Assembly (NCBI GenBank): GCA_002394535.1
Contig: DGUG01000161.1
Location: 1-8,489, forward strand
DNA length: 8,489 nt
Origin: Lachnospiraceae bacterium UBA4316
GTDB lineage: Bacteria > Bacillota > Clostridia > Lachnospirales > Lachnospiraceae
Reading direction: 5' to 3'
Notes under the pieces: model-generated
What the model saw: the letters and a program-made list of their open reading frames with translations, nothing else
What the model was told of the DNA's origin: nothing
The model's database searches: none
Part shown: positions 1-6,562 of the stretch, piece after piece
Numbering within the stretch: position 1 is the first letter of the stretch
Layout: every line of letters begins with the position of its first letter
Made by a program: the position numbers and the translations under genes

Positions 1-926
1 TTCAGATGAATCCAGAACAGCGGCTCCTTATAATCCATAAATACTTTACGGTAGAATTCCAGATATTCTTCTTTAGTACAGTCACTCGGGTGTTTTGCCC
101 ACAGCGGATTCGGATCGTTGATCGGAACTTCGCGACGGACAATCTTGGCCATCTCCCTTTTAGGACTGATCTCTACCTTTTCCTTCTTGCCATCCTTTTC
201 CTGTTCCTCATACTTGGCATCCTCTGTGTATTTTTCGATGACGGTATCCTTTTCGGTAACTTCATCGGCAGGAATGTTATCGTACTGAGTTTCGGCTCCC
301 TCCTTTACGAGGAATATTGGTGTAGGCATGAATGAACAATACTTCTTGAGCACTTCTCTCATTCTGTATTCGTTACAAAACTCAAGCGAGTCCTCGTTAA
401 GGAAAAGCGTGATGGTCGTACCGACTTCTTCACGATCGCCGTCTTCCATCGTATATTCCGTTCCGCCGTCGCACTCCCAATGAACAGCCTTCGCACCCTC
501 TTTGTAGGAGAGAGTATCAATGTGGACCTCATCCGCAACCATGAACGCGGAATAAAATCCGAGTCCGAAATGACCTATAATCTGGTCATCATTGGTTTTA
601 TCCTTATATTTGTCAAGGAATGCCGTAGCACCCGAAAATGCGATCTGGGTTATGTACTCCTCAACCTCGTCGGCATCCATTCCAAGACCCGTATCGGAAA
701 ACGTAACCTTCTTGTTTTCGGGGTCGACCACGATACGGATTTCCATATCCTTCCCTTCGGGAATGCTGTATTGTCCGATAACATCAAGTTTTTTAAGCTT
801 TGTGATAGCATCGCATCCGTTACTTACAAGTTCACGGGCAAAAATATCGTGATCGCTGTACATCCACTTCTTGATTATCGGGAAAATATTCTCACTGTTG
901 ATTGTTAAACTACCCTTTTTAGCCAT
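1..926 (-). CDS. htpG: HtpG, Hsp90-family ATP-dependent chaperone (3' end beyond window)
   Basis: Cytosolic Hsp90 homologue; it clamps and remodels client proteins using ATP. Only the first 308 codons are present: the GHKL ATPase domain and the start of the middle domain. Seen directly: RELVSNGCDA (residues 31-40) holds the Hsp90 Glu/Asn/Asp catalytic and nucleotide-binding residues (E32, N36, D40), SDTGLGM (77-83) matches the DxGxG motif, and GHFGLGFYS (118-126) is the lid glycine motif. The middle domain begins near EEYLEFYRKVF and EPLFWIHL. A charged linker of Lys/Glu-rich sequence (about 210-265) is longer than in E. coli HtpG. The ATG is supported by GAGGT about 9 bases upstream. A sigma-A-type promoter and a CIRCE operator lie directly upstream, so HrcA-controlled heat-shock expression is expected. 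The truncation is due only to the window edge. The family call is very secure. Confidence 0.97.
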   Translation of the reverse strand, partial: MAKKGSLTINSENIFPIIKKWMYSDHDIFARELVSNGCDAITKLKKLDVIGQYSIPEGKDMEIRIVVDPENKKVTFSDTGLGMDADEVEEYITQIAFSGATAFLDKYKDKTNDDQIIGHFGLGFYSAFMVADEVHIDTLSYKEGAKAVHWECDGGTEYTMEDGDREEVGTTITLFLNEDSLEFCNEYRMREVLKKYCSFMPTPIFLVKEGAETQYDNIPADEVTEKDTVIEKYTEDAKYEEQEKDGKKEKVEISPKREMAKIVRREVPINDPNPLWAKHPSDCTKEEYLEFYRKVFMDYKEPLFWIHL

Positions 927-992
927 ATATATCTACCTCTTTTCCTTTTTCTTGAGAGCTATAAAACAACTGCTCCTCCCCAATTAAGTCAT

Positions 993-1021
993 ATGATAAA
1001 CCCGACCAAATCATAAGTCAA
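993..1021 (-). promoter_or_regulatory. Sigma-A-type promoter of htpG
   Basis: On the minus strand, TTGACT (-35, 1021-1016) and TATCAT (-10, 998-993) are separated by exactly 17 bases. This puts transcription start near 986 and gives an htpG leader of about 60 bases. The -35 box begins only a few bases downstream of the CIRCE palindrome, so bound HrcA would sit against or over the RNA polymerase site. Read from sequence only; the start site is not measured. Confidence 0.8.
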
Positions 1022-1022
1022 G

Positions 1023-1055
1023 AAAAAATTAGCACTCAATTGAATTGAGTGCTAA
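1023..1055 (-). terminator. Probable intrinsic terminator formed by the CIRCE palindrome
   Basis: In RNA from the minus strand the CIRCE palindrome can fold into a stem of about 12 pairs with a 3-base loop, with four G-C pairs. It is followed directly by six U's (1028-1023). This is the layout of a Rho-independent terminator and it falls at the end of the five-gene operon. The stem is A/U-rich, so efficiency may be modest. The isomerase stop codon lies in the 3' arm of the stem, so a translating ribosome could interfere with folding. Confidence 0.6.
1029..1055. promoter_or_regulatory. CIRCE operator (HrcA binding site), extended perfect palindrome
   Basis: Exact match to the CIRCE consensus: TTAGCACTC, nine bases, GAGTGCTAA. 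The nine-base spacer (AATTGAATT) is itself palindromic around its central G, so the whole 27-bp element is a 13-1-13 perfect inverted repeat. CIRCE is the operator of HrcA, the repressor of class I heat-shock genes (groE and dnaK operons) in Firmicutes. Here it lies just upstream of the htpG -35 box and overlaps the last codons and stop (1036-1038) of the upstream isomerase gene. No groE or dnaK gene is visible, so htpG is the likely target. Confidence 0.95.
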
Positions 1056-2145
1056 CAACAGTGAAATATTTATCATAAACTTCAAAAAAGCTTGTGGTTT
1101 TGACAACTCCGCCCGGATCAAAGTGGATGCTGTCCCACAGTGGCTTGTTAAGATTTGAGGTCAGCTTTGTGACAAAGCCATCATATACCTCGTTAAATGC
1201 TTCCTGCTTGCGTTTTTCCACGATCTTGACCTTGTTGGCATCAGTCTCTTCAGGATTAAACGTGGAAACACAGTATATCAAATGATATCCGTACTCGGTC
1301 TCCACAATGTCACTGACTTCCCCGACTCCGAGATTAAATGCAGCCTCTTCGAACTCTTTCGGCATCACTCCCCGCCCGAAACTGTATTCAGATCCGGTGT
1401 CCTCATTATAGTCGGCGGCTACTACTTCAAATGCTTCTCCGTCATCTATAAGCTGCTGAGCTTCGGCAATACGCATCAGAGCGCTTTTCTTCTCTTCGCT
1501 GTTATAATCAATCTTATTGCCGCCGTGATCCAGTTTATATGTTTTTACAAGGATCGTCCTGACCGTTATCGTCCTGGCCTCATCATCGCTTATTTCCGGG
1601 TTGACGTCACGGGTTACAGTCTCATACAGTTTATTTGCGATGGCAAATTCTCTGTACAGTTTTGCCACAGTTTCCAAGTCAACATCAAGATAGTTCTTTT
1701 CCGCGTCGGAAAGCGACTCGAAATATTCCCGAGCAGCCGCCTTTACCTTGGCTTCTTCTTCATCCTCAAGCACGACAGAAAACTCCTGCGCCAGAAGATT
1801 CATTGTTTTTATCTGAGCTATCCTTGCAAGTATATTATCCTTGTACGAGTCTTCAAGTGTTCCCCCGCCAACGGGAACATCCCATATTCCTTCGCCGAAC
1901 ACTTCGCTGTATCCGTTTTCCGAATTGGCGAGATACAACATTATCTCATTCTTCATACACGGATGTCCTTCGAGTCTGAATACCTCATTCTCGATAAAGT
2001 CGGATGTAAGAACAACTTCGGTCGGAAGCTTACCCTCACCGCACCCTGTAAGCAACATGCATGTTAAGCAAATGATAATCCGGATTATTTTTTTACTCGA
2101 TATCGATATGGGATGATTTATCAAAATCTTCGAATTCAAAATCAC
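1036..2145 (-). CDS. Parvulin-type peptidyl-prolyl isomerase lipoprotein (PrsA/SurA-like)
   Basis: Predicted extracytoplasmic foldase anchored to the outer face of the membrane by a lipid. Seen: a basic stretch and hydrophobic segment (SKKIIRIIICLTCMLLTGC) ending in a lipobox, with the lipidated cysteine at residue 35. A helical SurA/PrsA-type N-terminal region follows (about 60-185), then a parvulin rotamase domain (about 191-294). That domain has the typical ASEYSFGRG-like, FEEAAFNLGVGEVSDIVET and YGYHLI segments, and a helical tail ends the protein. The first parvulin histidine (usual SHIL or RHIL) appears to be Thr (VRTILV), while H288 is kept. The start is uncertain: the GTG at 2145 overlaps the upstream gene by 53 bases and has only a weak ribosome site, and TTG codons at 2139 and 2124 are alternatives that keep the signal peptide. 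It is the last gene of the operon, and its final codons lie in the CIRCE palindrome. PrsA-like is a family-level call; orthology to PrsA is not shown. Confidence 0.88.
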   Translation of the reverse strand: MILNSKILINHPISISSKKIIRIIICLTCMLLTGCGEGKLPTEVVLTSDFIENEVFRLEGHPCMKNEIMLYLANSENGYSEVFGEGIWDVPVGGGTLEDSYKDNILARIAQIKTMNLLAQEFSVVLEDEEEAKVKAAAREYFESLSDAEKNYLDVDLETVAKLYREFAIANKLYETVTRDVNPEISDDEARTITVRTILVKTYKLDHGGNKIDYNSEEKKSALMRIAEAQQLIDDGEAFEVVAADYNEDTGSEYSFGRGVMPKEFEEAAFNLGVGEVSDIVETEYGYHLIYCVSTFNPEETDANKVKIVEKRKQEAFNEVYDGFVTKLTSNLNKPLWDSIHFDPGGVVKTTSFFEVYDKYFTVVSTQFN

Positions 2146-2533
2146 TCGTTTTCTTTTCTTCCTTTACGAGTCCTACACCCTTGGCTGCATCTTCAGCTTT
2201 GGCTATGATATCCTGAGCTGCACTCTTAACCGCCTTCTTGAGGGTATCTTTGTTTCCGGCAGCATTATCCTTAATATCCTCAGCCGCCTTCTTGACATCT
2301 TCGGCGGCCTTCTTGGCGCCGTCAGCTACTTTCCTGACATCTTCCTTAAGTTCCTCCTTGATCTCGGGATCAAGAGAAACATATGATCTCTCGATTGATG
2401 AATCATCTGTATCAGATGCTCCGTCAGCCTCGGCATACGACTTGTCCTTGTTAACCTCGAAGAAGTACCACAATCCCGCAAGTGCCGCACCGGTAACCCC
2501 GACAAATGTTACAAACTTTCCAAAACCTTTCAT
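2093..2533 (-). CDS. Small membrane-anchored Lys/Ala-rich helical protein, function unknown
   Basis: 146 residues, not assigned to a known family with confidence. The N terminus (MKGFGKFVTFVGVTGAALAG to WYFF, about residues 5-25) is a single hydrophobic, Gly/Ala-rich segment with two lysines before it and no cleavage or lipid motif, so a membrane anchor is likely. An acidic linker follows (about 34-55), then a long amphipathic helical region (about 56-122) rich in Lys, Ala, Glu and Asp that contains the tandem heptads KKAAEDV and KKAAEDI (74-87). The tail is acidic and aromatic (DFEFEDFDKS). The layout resembles YtxH-type stress proteins, but that is only architectural similarity. The ATG overlaps the upstream TGA by 4 bases (ATGA), indicating translational coupling with the DUF2225 gene. 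Its place just before an extracytoplasmic isomerase suggests an envelope role, by context only. Confidence 0.8.
   Translation of the reverse strand: MKGFGKFVTFVGVTGAALAGLWYFFEVNKDKSYAEADGASDTDDSSIERSYVSLDPEIKEELKEDVRKVADGAKKAAEDVKKAAEDIKDNAAGNKDTLKKAVKSAAQDIIAKAEDAAKGVGLVKEEKKTSDFEFEDFDKSSHIDIE
2273..2314 (-). repeat. Tandem 21-bp coding repeat (two copies)
   Basis: Two adjacent diverged 21-base units encode KKAAEDV and KKAAEDI in the small membrane-anchored protein. The synonymous differences between copies suggest an old duplication or selection for a helical heptad rather than recent slippage. Confidence 0.6.
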
Positions 2534-3387
2534 GAGAATTCTCCTTTCGCCTTCATTTCCATGAGGACCTGCTCCTTAAGATCTCTTGCGCGATCTTTGA
2601 TCCTGTTGTTTGCAGTTCTGTTCAGCAATATACCCGCAATCATTTTCTGTGCCACATCATATTTTTCAAACCTTGCGGACAGTACAGCAAGAAGGTAATC
2701 TATAGTGATCTCGTCCATTCCGGCAATCGGAAATGATTCCTTCTGTCTTGCACTGACAAATCCTTCATAGGCCGCCTTTAATGCCTCATTTTCATCATCG
2801 CGAAGCTGCGCCATCATATCATCGTAATCCGGAGCATCTTCCAAAAGAGACTCCTTCTTTCCTCTGATTACCCATGCCATCTTCAGGCATACAAAGGCTT
2901 TTTCACTGTCCTTGGCATGTTTTACTATAGACGATGCAAGTGCAAGCTGATACCTCTGAATGGCATCGTCATACGACAGAATCGGATTATTTGCCACACC
3001 GTGTACCTTTCCGCCGATCCCGTCCCGTATAAGCTTTACCTGCGCTGCGGGAAGTGAAGTGAAATACTTTGTAAGCACGGCATACCCACAATATGGGCAT
3101 ACAACAACATCATATTTCGCCGGGTCAAATTTTTCGTATTTTGTTCTTAAATCAGGGTCCTGCCCTATAGGGCGTGCTTTACCCGTTCTGACCGCTCTGT
3201 AAGTAAACTTCTTACCGCAGACAGGACATTCGGCCGACTTGTCGAACAAAACATCATTCTCGTCAAAAACCGCCTCTTCCTTAGGCTGTTCTTCCTTTTT
3301 TGGTTCAGGTTTCTTTTCCTCCTCAAAAATCTCGGCACCCTCAAGCTTTCCTAGCCCGAGATCCGATAATCCTGATAACAAGCCCAT
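2530..3387 (-). CDS. DUF2225-type zinc-ribbon protein, function unknown
   Basis: 285 residues, cytoplasmic, with no signal peptide or membrane segment. A Lys/Glu/Pro-rich disordered stretch (about 21-40) precedes a putative zinc ribbon with two Cys pairs: CPVC (54-57) and CPYC (97-100), the latter in VVCPYCGYAVLTKYF. The C-terminal half is helical and TPR-like, with YDDAIQRYQLALA near residue 140 and later segments such as YLLAVLSARFEKYDVAQKMIAGIL. This order of zinc ribbon then helical repeats matches the DUF2225 family of clostridia and bacilli, whose function I do not know to be established. The start has a strong GGAGGAG site about 10 bases upstream, immediately after the glnS stop (gap 18 bases). 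It is coupled to the next gene by an ATGA overlap. The assignment is from motif memory, not a profile search. Confidence 0.82.
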   Translation of the reverse strand: MGLLSGLSDLGLGKLEGAEIFEEEKKPEPKKEEQPKEEAVFDENDVLFDKSAECPVCGKKFTYRAVRTGKARPIGQDPDLRTKYEKFDPAKYDVVVCPYCGYAVLTKYFTSLPAAQVKLIRDGIGGKVHGVANNPILSYDDAIQRYQLALASSIVKHAKDSEKAFVCLKMAWVIRGKKESLLEDAPDYDDMMAQLRDDENEALKAAYEGFVSARQKESFPIAGMDEITIDYLLAVLSARFEKYDVAQKMIAGILLNRTANNRIKDRARDLKEQVLMEMKAKGEFS

Positions 3388-3405
3388 CTGTTAATACTCC
3401 TCCTA

Positions 3406-5067
3406 TCAGCCTATTCTAAAACTACTCTTTAACGATACTACCCTGTTGAATACAAGGCTTCCTTCTTTTGAATCTTTGTAATCCACACAGAAGAATCCGT
3501 TCCTTACAAACTGGAACGATTCGTACGCCTTTGCATCGGCAAGCGACGGTTCAAGCATGCAATTTTCAATAACCGTTCTCGAATTCGGATTGAGATTAAG
3601 GCTCCCATCCTCATTATAAACGCCCTTTTCCTCATCAATAAGGTTCTCATAGAGACGCACTGTTGCGCTGATCGCTGTTGCGGCATTCACCCAGTGAATC
3701 GTCCCTTTAACCTTACGTTCAATCTCTCTTCCATCCTGACGGGTTTCGGGATCATATGTACAATGCACACAGGTAACATTCCCGTCCCCATCGGTCTCAT
3801 ACGATGTACAGGTTACAAAGTAGGCATTCATAAGCCGAACTTCGTTTCCGGGATAGAGTCTGAAATACTTCTTAACAGGCTCCGCCATAAAATCATCCCG
3901 TTCGATGTAAAGTTCCCGCGAGAATGGAACCTTTCTTGTTCCAAGAGATTCATTCTCAAGATTGTTTGGAATTTCGAAGTATTCCGTCTCCCCTTCCGGG
4001 TAATTATCTATAATGAGTTTTATAGGATCAAGAATCGCCATAACGCGCGGGCGCGAAAGCTTCAGGTCTTCTCTTATACAGTATTCGAGCATACCGTAAT
4101 CAACCGACGACTGGCTCTTTGAAACCCCGCACAGATTGACAAAATTCTGTATTGAAGAAGGCGTAAAGCCTCTTCTGCGAAGTGCCGCTATGGATACAAG
4201 TCTCGGATCATCCCATCCGTCTACGATACCATCTTCAACAAGTTTCTTGATATATCTCTTACCCGTAACGACGTTTGTAAGATACATCTTGGCAAATTCG
4301 ATCTGCTTGGGCGGATGCGGATACTCAAGTTCTCTTACAACCCAGTCATAAAGCGGTCTGTGATCCTCAAATTCAAGCGTACAGCATGAATGGGTCACGC
4401 CCTCTATGGCATCTTCTATCGGGTGTGCAAAATCATACATCGGATATATGCACCATTTATCCCCGGTATTATGATGGGTCATATGAGCAACCCTGTATAT
4501 TACCGGATCTCTCATGTTGATATTGGGGCTTGCCATATCTATCTTGGCGCGCAGCACCTTCTCCCCGTCGGCGTATTTGCCGTTTTTCATATTCTCGAAA
4601 AGTTCAAGATTTTCTTCCACGGAACGATCTCTGTACGGACTGTTTCTGCCCGGCGTGTCAAATGTTCCACGGTACTCTTTTATCTCATCGGCGGTAAGAT
4701 CGCAAACGAACGCTTTTCCCTTTTTAATAAGCTTAACTGCAGCCTCATACATCTGGTCAAAATAGTCCGAAGCAAAAAAAAGTCTGTCTTCCCAATCAGC
4801 TCCAAGCCATTCAACATCCGCTTTTATCGAATCAACAAATTCCGTTTTCTCTTTCGTCGGATTAGTATCGTCAAATCTAAGATTAAACTTTCCGCCATAC
4901 TCTTTCGCAAGTCCGTAATTGACAAGTATTGCCTTGGCATGTCCTATATGAAGGTAGCCGTTTGGCTCCGGAGGAAAACGTGTATGGATCTCATCATATT
5001 TTCCTTCCTCAAGATCCTTGTCGATTATCATCTCAATAAAATTTTTTGAATTTGTCTCTTCGCTCAT
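3406..5067 (-). CDS. glnS: Glutaminyl-tRNA synthetase (GlnRS)
   Basis: Class I aminoacyl-tRNA synthetase that charges tRNA-Gln with glutamine directly, using ATP. At 553 residues it is the size of bacterial GlnRS. Seen: [20 protein letters not shown] with the HIGH motif at 40-43, the FDDTNP segment (65-70), GlnRS-type [17 protein letters not shown] (226-242), and GWDDPRL followed by [11 protein letters not shown] (284-306). The anticodon-binding beta-barrel region holds [29 protein letters not shown] and KGTIHWVNA. The KMSKS-type loop aligns with VVTGKRY (266-272), which keeps one lysine (K270) but departs from the E. coli VMSKRK form. The ATG has an AAAGGA site about 8 bases upstream, and the 33-base gap from the preceding gene leaves no room for a T-box leader, so it is probably expressed from the operon promoter near 6510. 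GluRS is excluded by the GlnRS-specific C-terminal domain. Confidence 0.97.
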   Translation of the reverse strand: MSEETNSKNFIEMIIDKDLEEGKYDEIHTRFPPEPNGYLHIGHAKAILVNYGLAKEYGGKFNLRFDDTNPTKEKTEFVDSIKADVEWLGADWEDRLFFASDYFDQMYEAAVKLIKKGKAFVCDLTADEIKEYRGTFDTPGRNSPYRDRSVEENLELFENMKNGKYADGEKVLRAKIDMASPNINMRDPVIYRVAHMTHHNTGDKWCIYPMYDFAHPIEDAIEGVTHSCCTLEFEDHRPLYDWVVRELEYPHPPKQIEFAKMYLTNVVTGKRYIKKLVEDGIVDGWDDPRLVSIAALRRRGFTPSSIQNFVNLCGVSKSQSSVDYGMLEYCIREDLKLSRPRVMAILDPIKLIIDNYPEGETEYFEIPNNLENESLGTRKVPFSRELYIERDDFMAEPVKKYFRLYPGNEVRLMNAYFVTCTSYETDGDGNVTCVHCTYDPETRQDGREIERKVKGTIHWVNAATAISATVRLYENLIDEEKGVYNEDGSLNLNPNSRTVIENCMLEPSLADAKAYESFQFVRNGFFCVDYKDSKEGSLVFNRVVSLKSSFRIG

Positions 5068-5100
5068 TGTTATTCCTTTACTTATGCTTTTCGCAAAGAT

Positions 5101-6471
5101 TTATGAATGTAAAAAAGCGCTGTGGGCAAGAAGTTCCGGTGGAATCTCGTGACCCGCTTTTTCAATCCTTCCGGTCGCTATATCAAACAGATGAATGTCA
5201 TGTGCTGCTTTGTGATTATATCGTTCTATAAGCTGAGTGTACTGAGGATTGGTTGCAATCGCTCCCTCCCTTATCACCTTCGAGAAAGGACAGTAATTAA
5301 ACAATATCGCCCTAACAACCTTGTTGTGCCTTAAGGCTCCCGAACTCTCATACTGTATGTATGTGGCATAATCCGCAACAAACATCTCCTTGTAGCTGTT
5401 TCTGTGCTTGGTCATTGCGGATTTAATGCGTTCCTTCGCCTCCTGCGACAGATCCCTGTTCTTCCTGTATGTATCTATGTAATCTACATAATCGCTCGTA
5501 AGTGATCTCTCGGTCAGATCATTCCATCTGGCACCCTGTATTCTCTTACAGAGTTCCCACCGAAACTCCGCACATACTTTTATAAGTATTCCGGCAAGTT
5601 CCTCTTCCTGGCCTATCGGAAGCAGAAATCTTCCGGGAGTGGTTCTCTTGGCTCCCGTAATCTCCTGCCACATTGCCGCTCTTGATCCTATAACGGGCAT
5701 CAGAATGATATCAGGAAGAACTTCAACCTGAATAAATGCTTTATCAAGTCCGAGTTCAGGCGCGGTATATACCGTTTGTCTGTAAAAGAGCGAATAATCA
5801 ACTGCCTTTATAACACCCAGCGTTTTATGAATGATATCAAAGTTCAAAAGTGATTTTTCAAGAGGCTTGGTTAAGGTCTGTCCGGAAAAAAAGGGGACGA
5901 ACGTTGTGATTCGCGCACTCATCATACGGTTAGCGCTCTTGAACATATTGTCAATTTCAAACTCAACCCGCGCCCTGCCGTTAAAAAGCGCCTCTTTTTC
6001 CTGAGCGTCGGTAAGTGATCCTTCTCTTTTCTGCTTACGTATGGTAGTAATGTAATCTGTTGAAAAATCATTTACCGAAGGATCTTTCTTGCACATATAA
6101 ACAAGTCGCAGCCACTGGTAAAACGTAAATATACGAAGCTGCTCATCAAGACCCATTGTCCTGGTCATATTATAGAGTATCTGTGTATTTTCGGCCCCCG
6201 CAAGCTTCTCGTCAATATATCCGAAATACAGGAACATCAATACCTCATCCGGAATATGGTTATCCTCAAGTGATGCGAAAAATACTCTTTTATATATCTC
6301 ATAGTAATACGCTGTAAGTTCCTTACGCAGTCTTCTGGCGTCATCCCCCGCCTCGCCCTGATCAGGCATTGCAGCAAACTGACCTATCTTCGCAACGATC
6401 TTGGATCTGTCCGCATCTCCTATACCGGCGTATTTAAGAATATTACTACATGAATCCGAAAAATCAGGCAT
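5101..6471 (-). CDS. Conserved-looking 456-aa protein of unknown function
   Basis: I do not recognise this protein with confidence. It has no signal peptide and no clear membrane helix, so it is probably cytoplasmic. Composition and spacing suggest a mainly helical fold. Two segments look constrained: VEVLPDIILMPVIGSRAAMWQE (about 249-270, a hydrophobic strand then Gly/Arg) followed by KRTTPGRFLLPIG, and FRWELCKRIQGARWND (303-318), rich in Trp, Arg and Cys. The Arg/Lys-rich second half (TYRKNRDLSQEAKERIKSAM) could contact nucleic acid or phosphate ligands, but that is inference. From memory, unverified, similar C-terminal regions may occur joined to cyclic-nucleotide-binding domains in related bacteria; no such domain is visible here. 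The ATG has a strong AGGGGG site 6 bases upstream and its own promoter. It leads the operon containing glnS, 33 bases ahead of it. The coding call is secure; the function is not known. Confidence 0.85.
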   Translation of the reverse strand: MPDFSDSCSNILKYAGIGDADRSKIVAKIGQFAAMPDQGEAGDDARRLRKELTAYYYEIYKRVFFASLEDNHIPDEVLMFLYFGYIDEKLAGAENTQILYNMTRTMGLDEQLRIFTFYQWLRLVYMCKKDPSVNDFSTDYITTIRKQKREGSLTDAQEKEALFNGRARVEFEIDNMFKSANRMMSARITTFVPFFSGQTLTKPLEKSLLNFDIIHKTLGVIKAVDYSLFYRQTVYTAPELGLDKAFIQVEVLPDIILMPVIGSRAAMWQEITGAKRTTPGRFLLPIGQEEELAGILIKVCAEFRWELCKRIQGARWNDLTERSLTSDYVDYIDTYRKNRDLSQEAKERIKSAMTKHRNSYKEMFVADYATYIQYESSGALRHNKVVRAILFNYCPFSKVIREGAIATNPQYTQLIERYNHKAAHDIHLFDIATGRIEKAGHEIPPELLAHSAFLHS

Positions 6472-6484
6472 CTTGTTCCCCCTA

Positions 6485-6499
6485 GGGTTTAAAAAACCC
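6485..6499 (-). other. Short inverted repeat at the predicted 5' end of the operon mRNA
   Basis: GGGTTT, three bases, AAACCC: a perfect 6-bp inverted repeat starting within one or two bases of the predicted transcription start (about 6501). In RNA it would form a small 5' hairpin beside the ribosome site; in DNA it could be an operator at the start site. There is no U-tract after it on the minus strand, so it is not a terminator for the upstream genes. The role is undetermined. Confidence 0.45.
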
Positions 6500-6507
6500 G
6501 TTTTTAT

Positions 6508-6536
6508 ATTATATGATATTAGCCTGTGAAATACAA
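6508..6536 (-). promoter_or_regulatory. Sigma-A-type promoter of the five-gene glnS operon
   Basis: On the minus strand a perfect TATAAT (-10, 6513-6508) lies 17 bases after TTGTAT (-35, 6536-6531), which matches the consensus in its TTG. The predicted start near 6501 leaves a leader of about 30 bases before the ATG at 6471. It falls in the 91-base gap between the 148-aa gene and the 456-aa gene, where a new transcription unit would be expected. The weak -35 and the lack of a clear upstream terminator mean read-through from the PurF-like gene may also contribute. Confidence 0.7.
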
Positions 6537-6562
6537 ATCATAAAAATACACGTGCTTTTTGA

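Noticed and set aside
480..908. Plus-strand frame of 142 codons opposite htpG
   Set aside because: It is antisense to the conserved HtpG ATPase motifs and has no protein features of its own.
1282..2067. Long plus-strand frame (261 codons) opposite the isomerase gene
   Set aside because: It is antisense to a gene with a clear lipobox and parvulin domain. Its translation is rich in Phe/Ile/Cys/His with no recognisable domain, as expected of a shadow frame.
4390..5049. Plus-strand frame of 219 codons opposite glnS
   Set aside because: It lies wholly within the unambiguous GlnRS gene, in a frame antisense to it, and shows no domain or ribosome-site support.
5068..5100. T-box riboswitch for glnS
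   Set aside because: The gap to the upstream gene is only 33 bases, too short for a T-box leader, and no T-box core or terminator is present.
6542..6560. AAAAA...TTTTT inverted repeat with central CACGTG as a terminator of the 148-aa gene
   Set aside because: The A/T arms flank a six-base palindrome that leaves no proper loop, the flanks do not pair in register around CACGTG, and there is no G-C stem. It is too weak to call.
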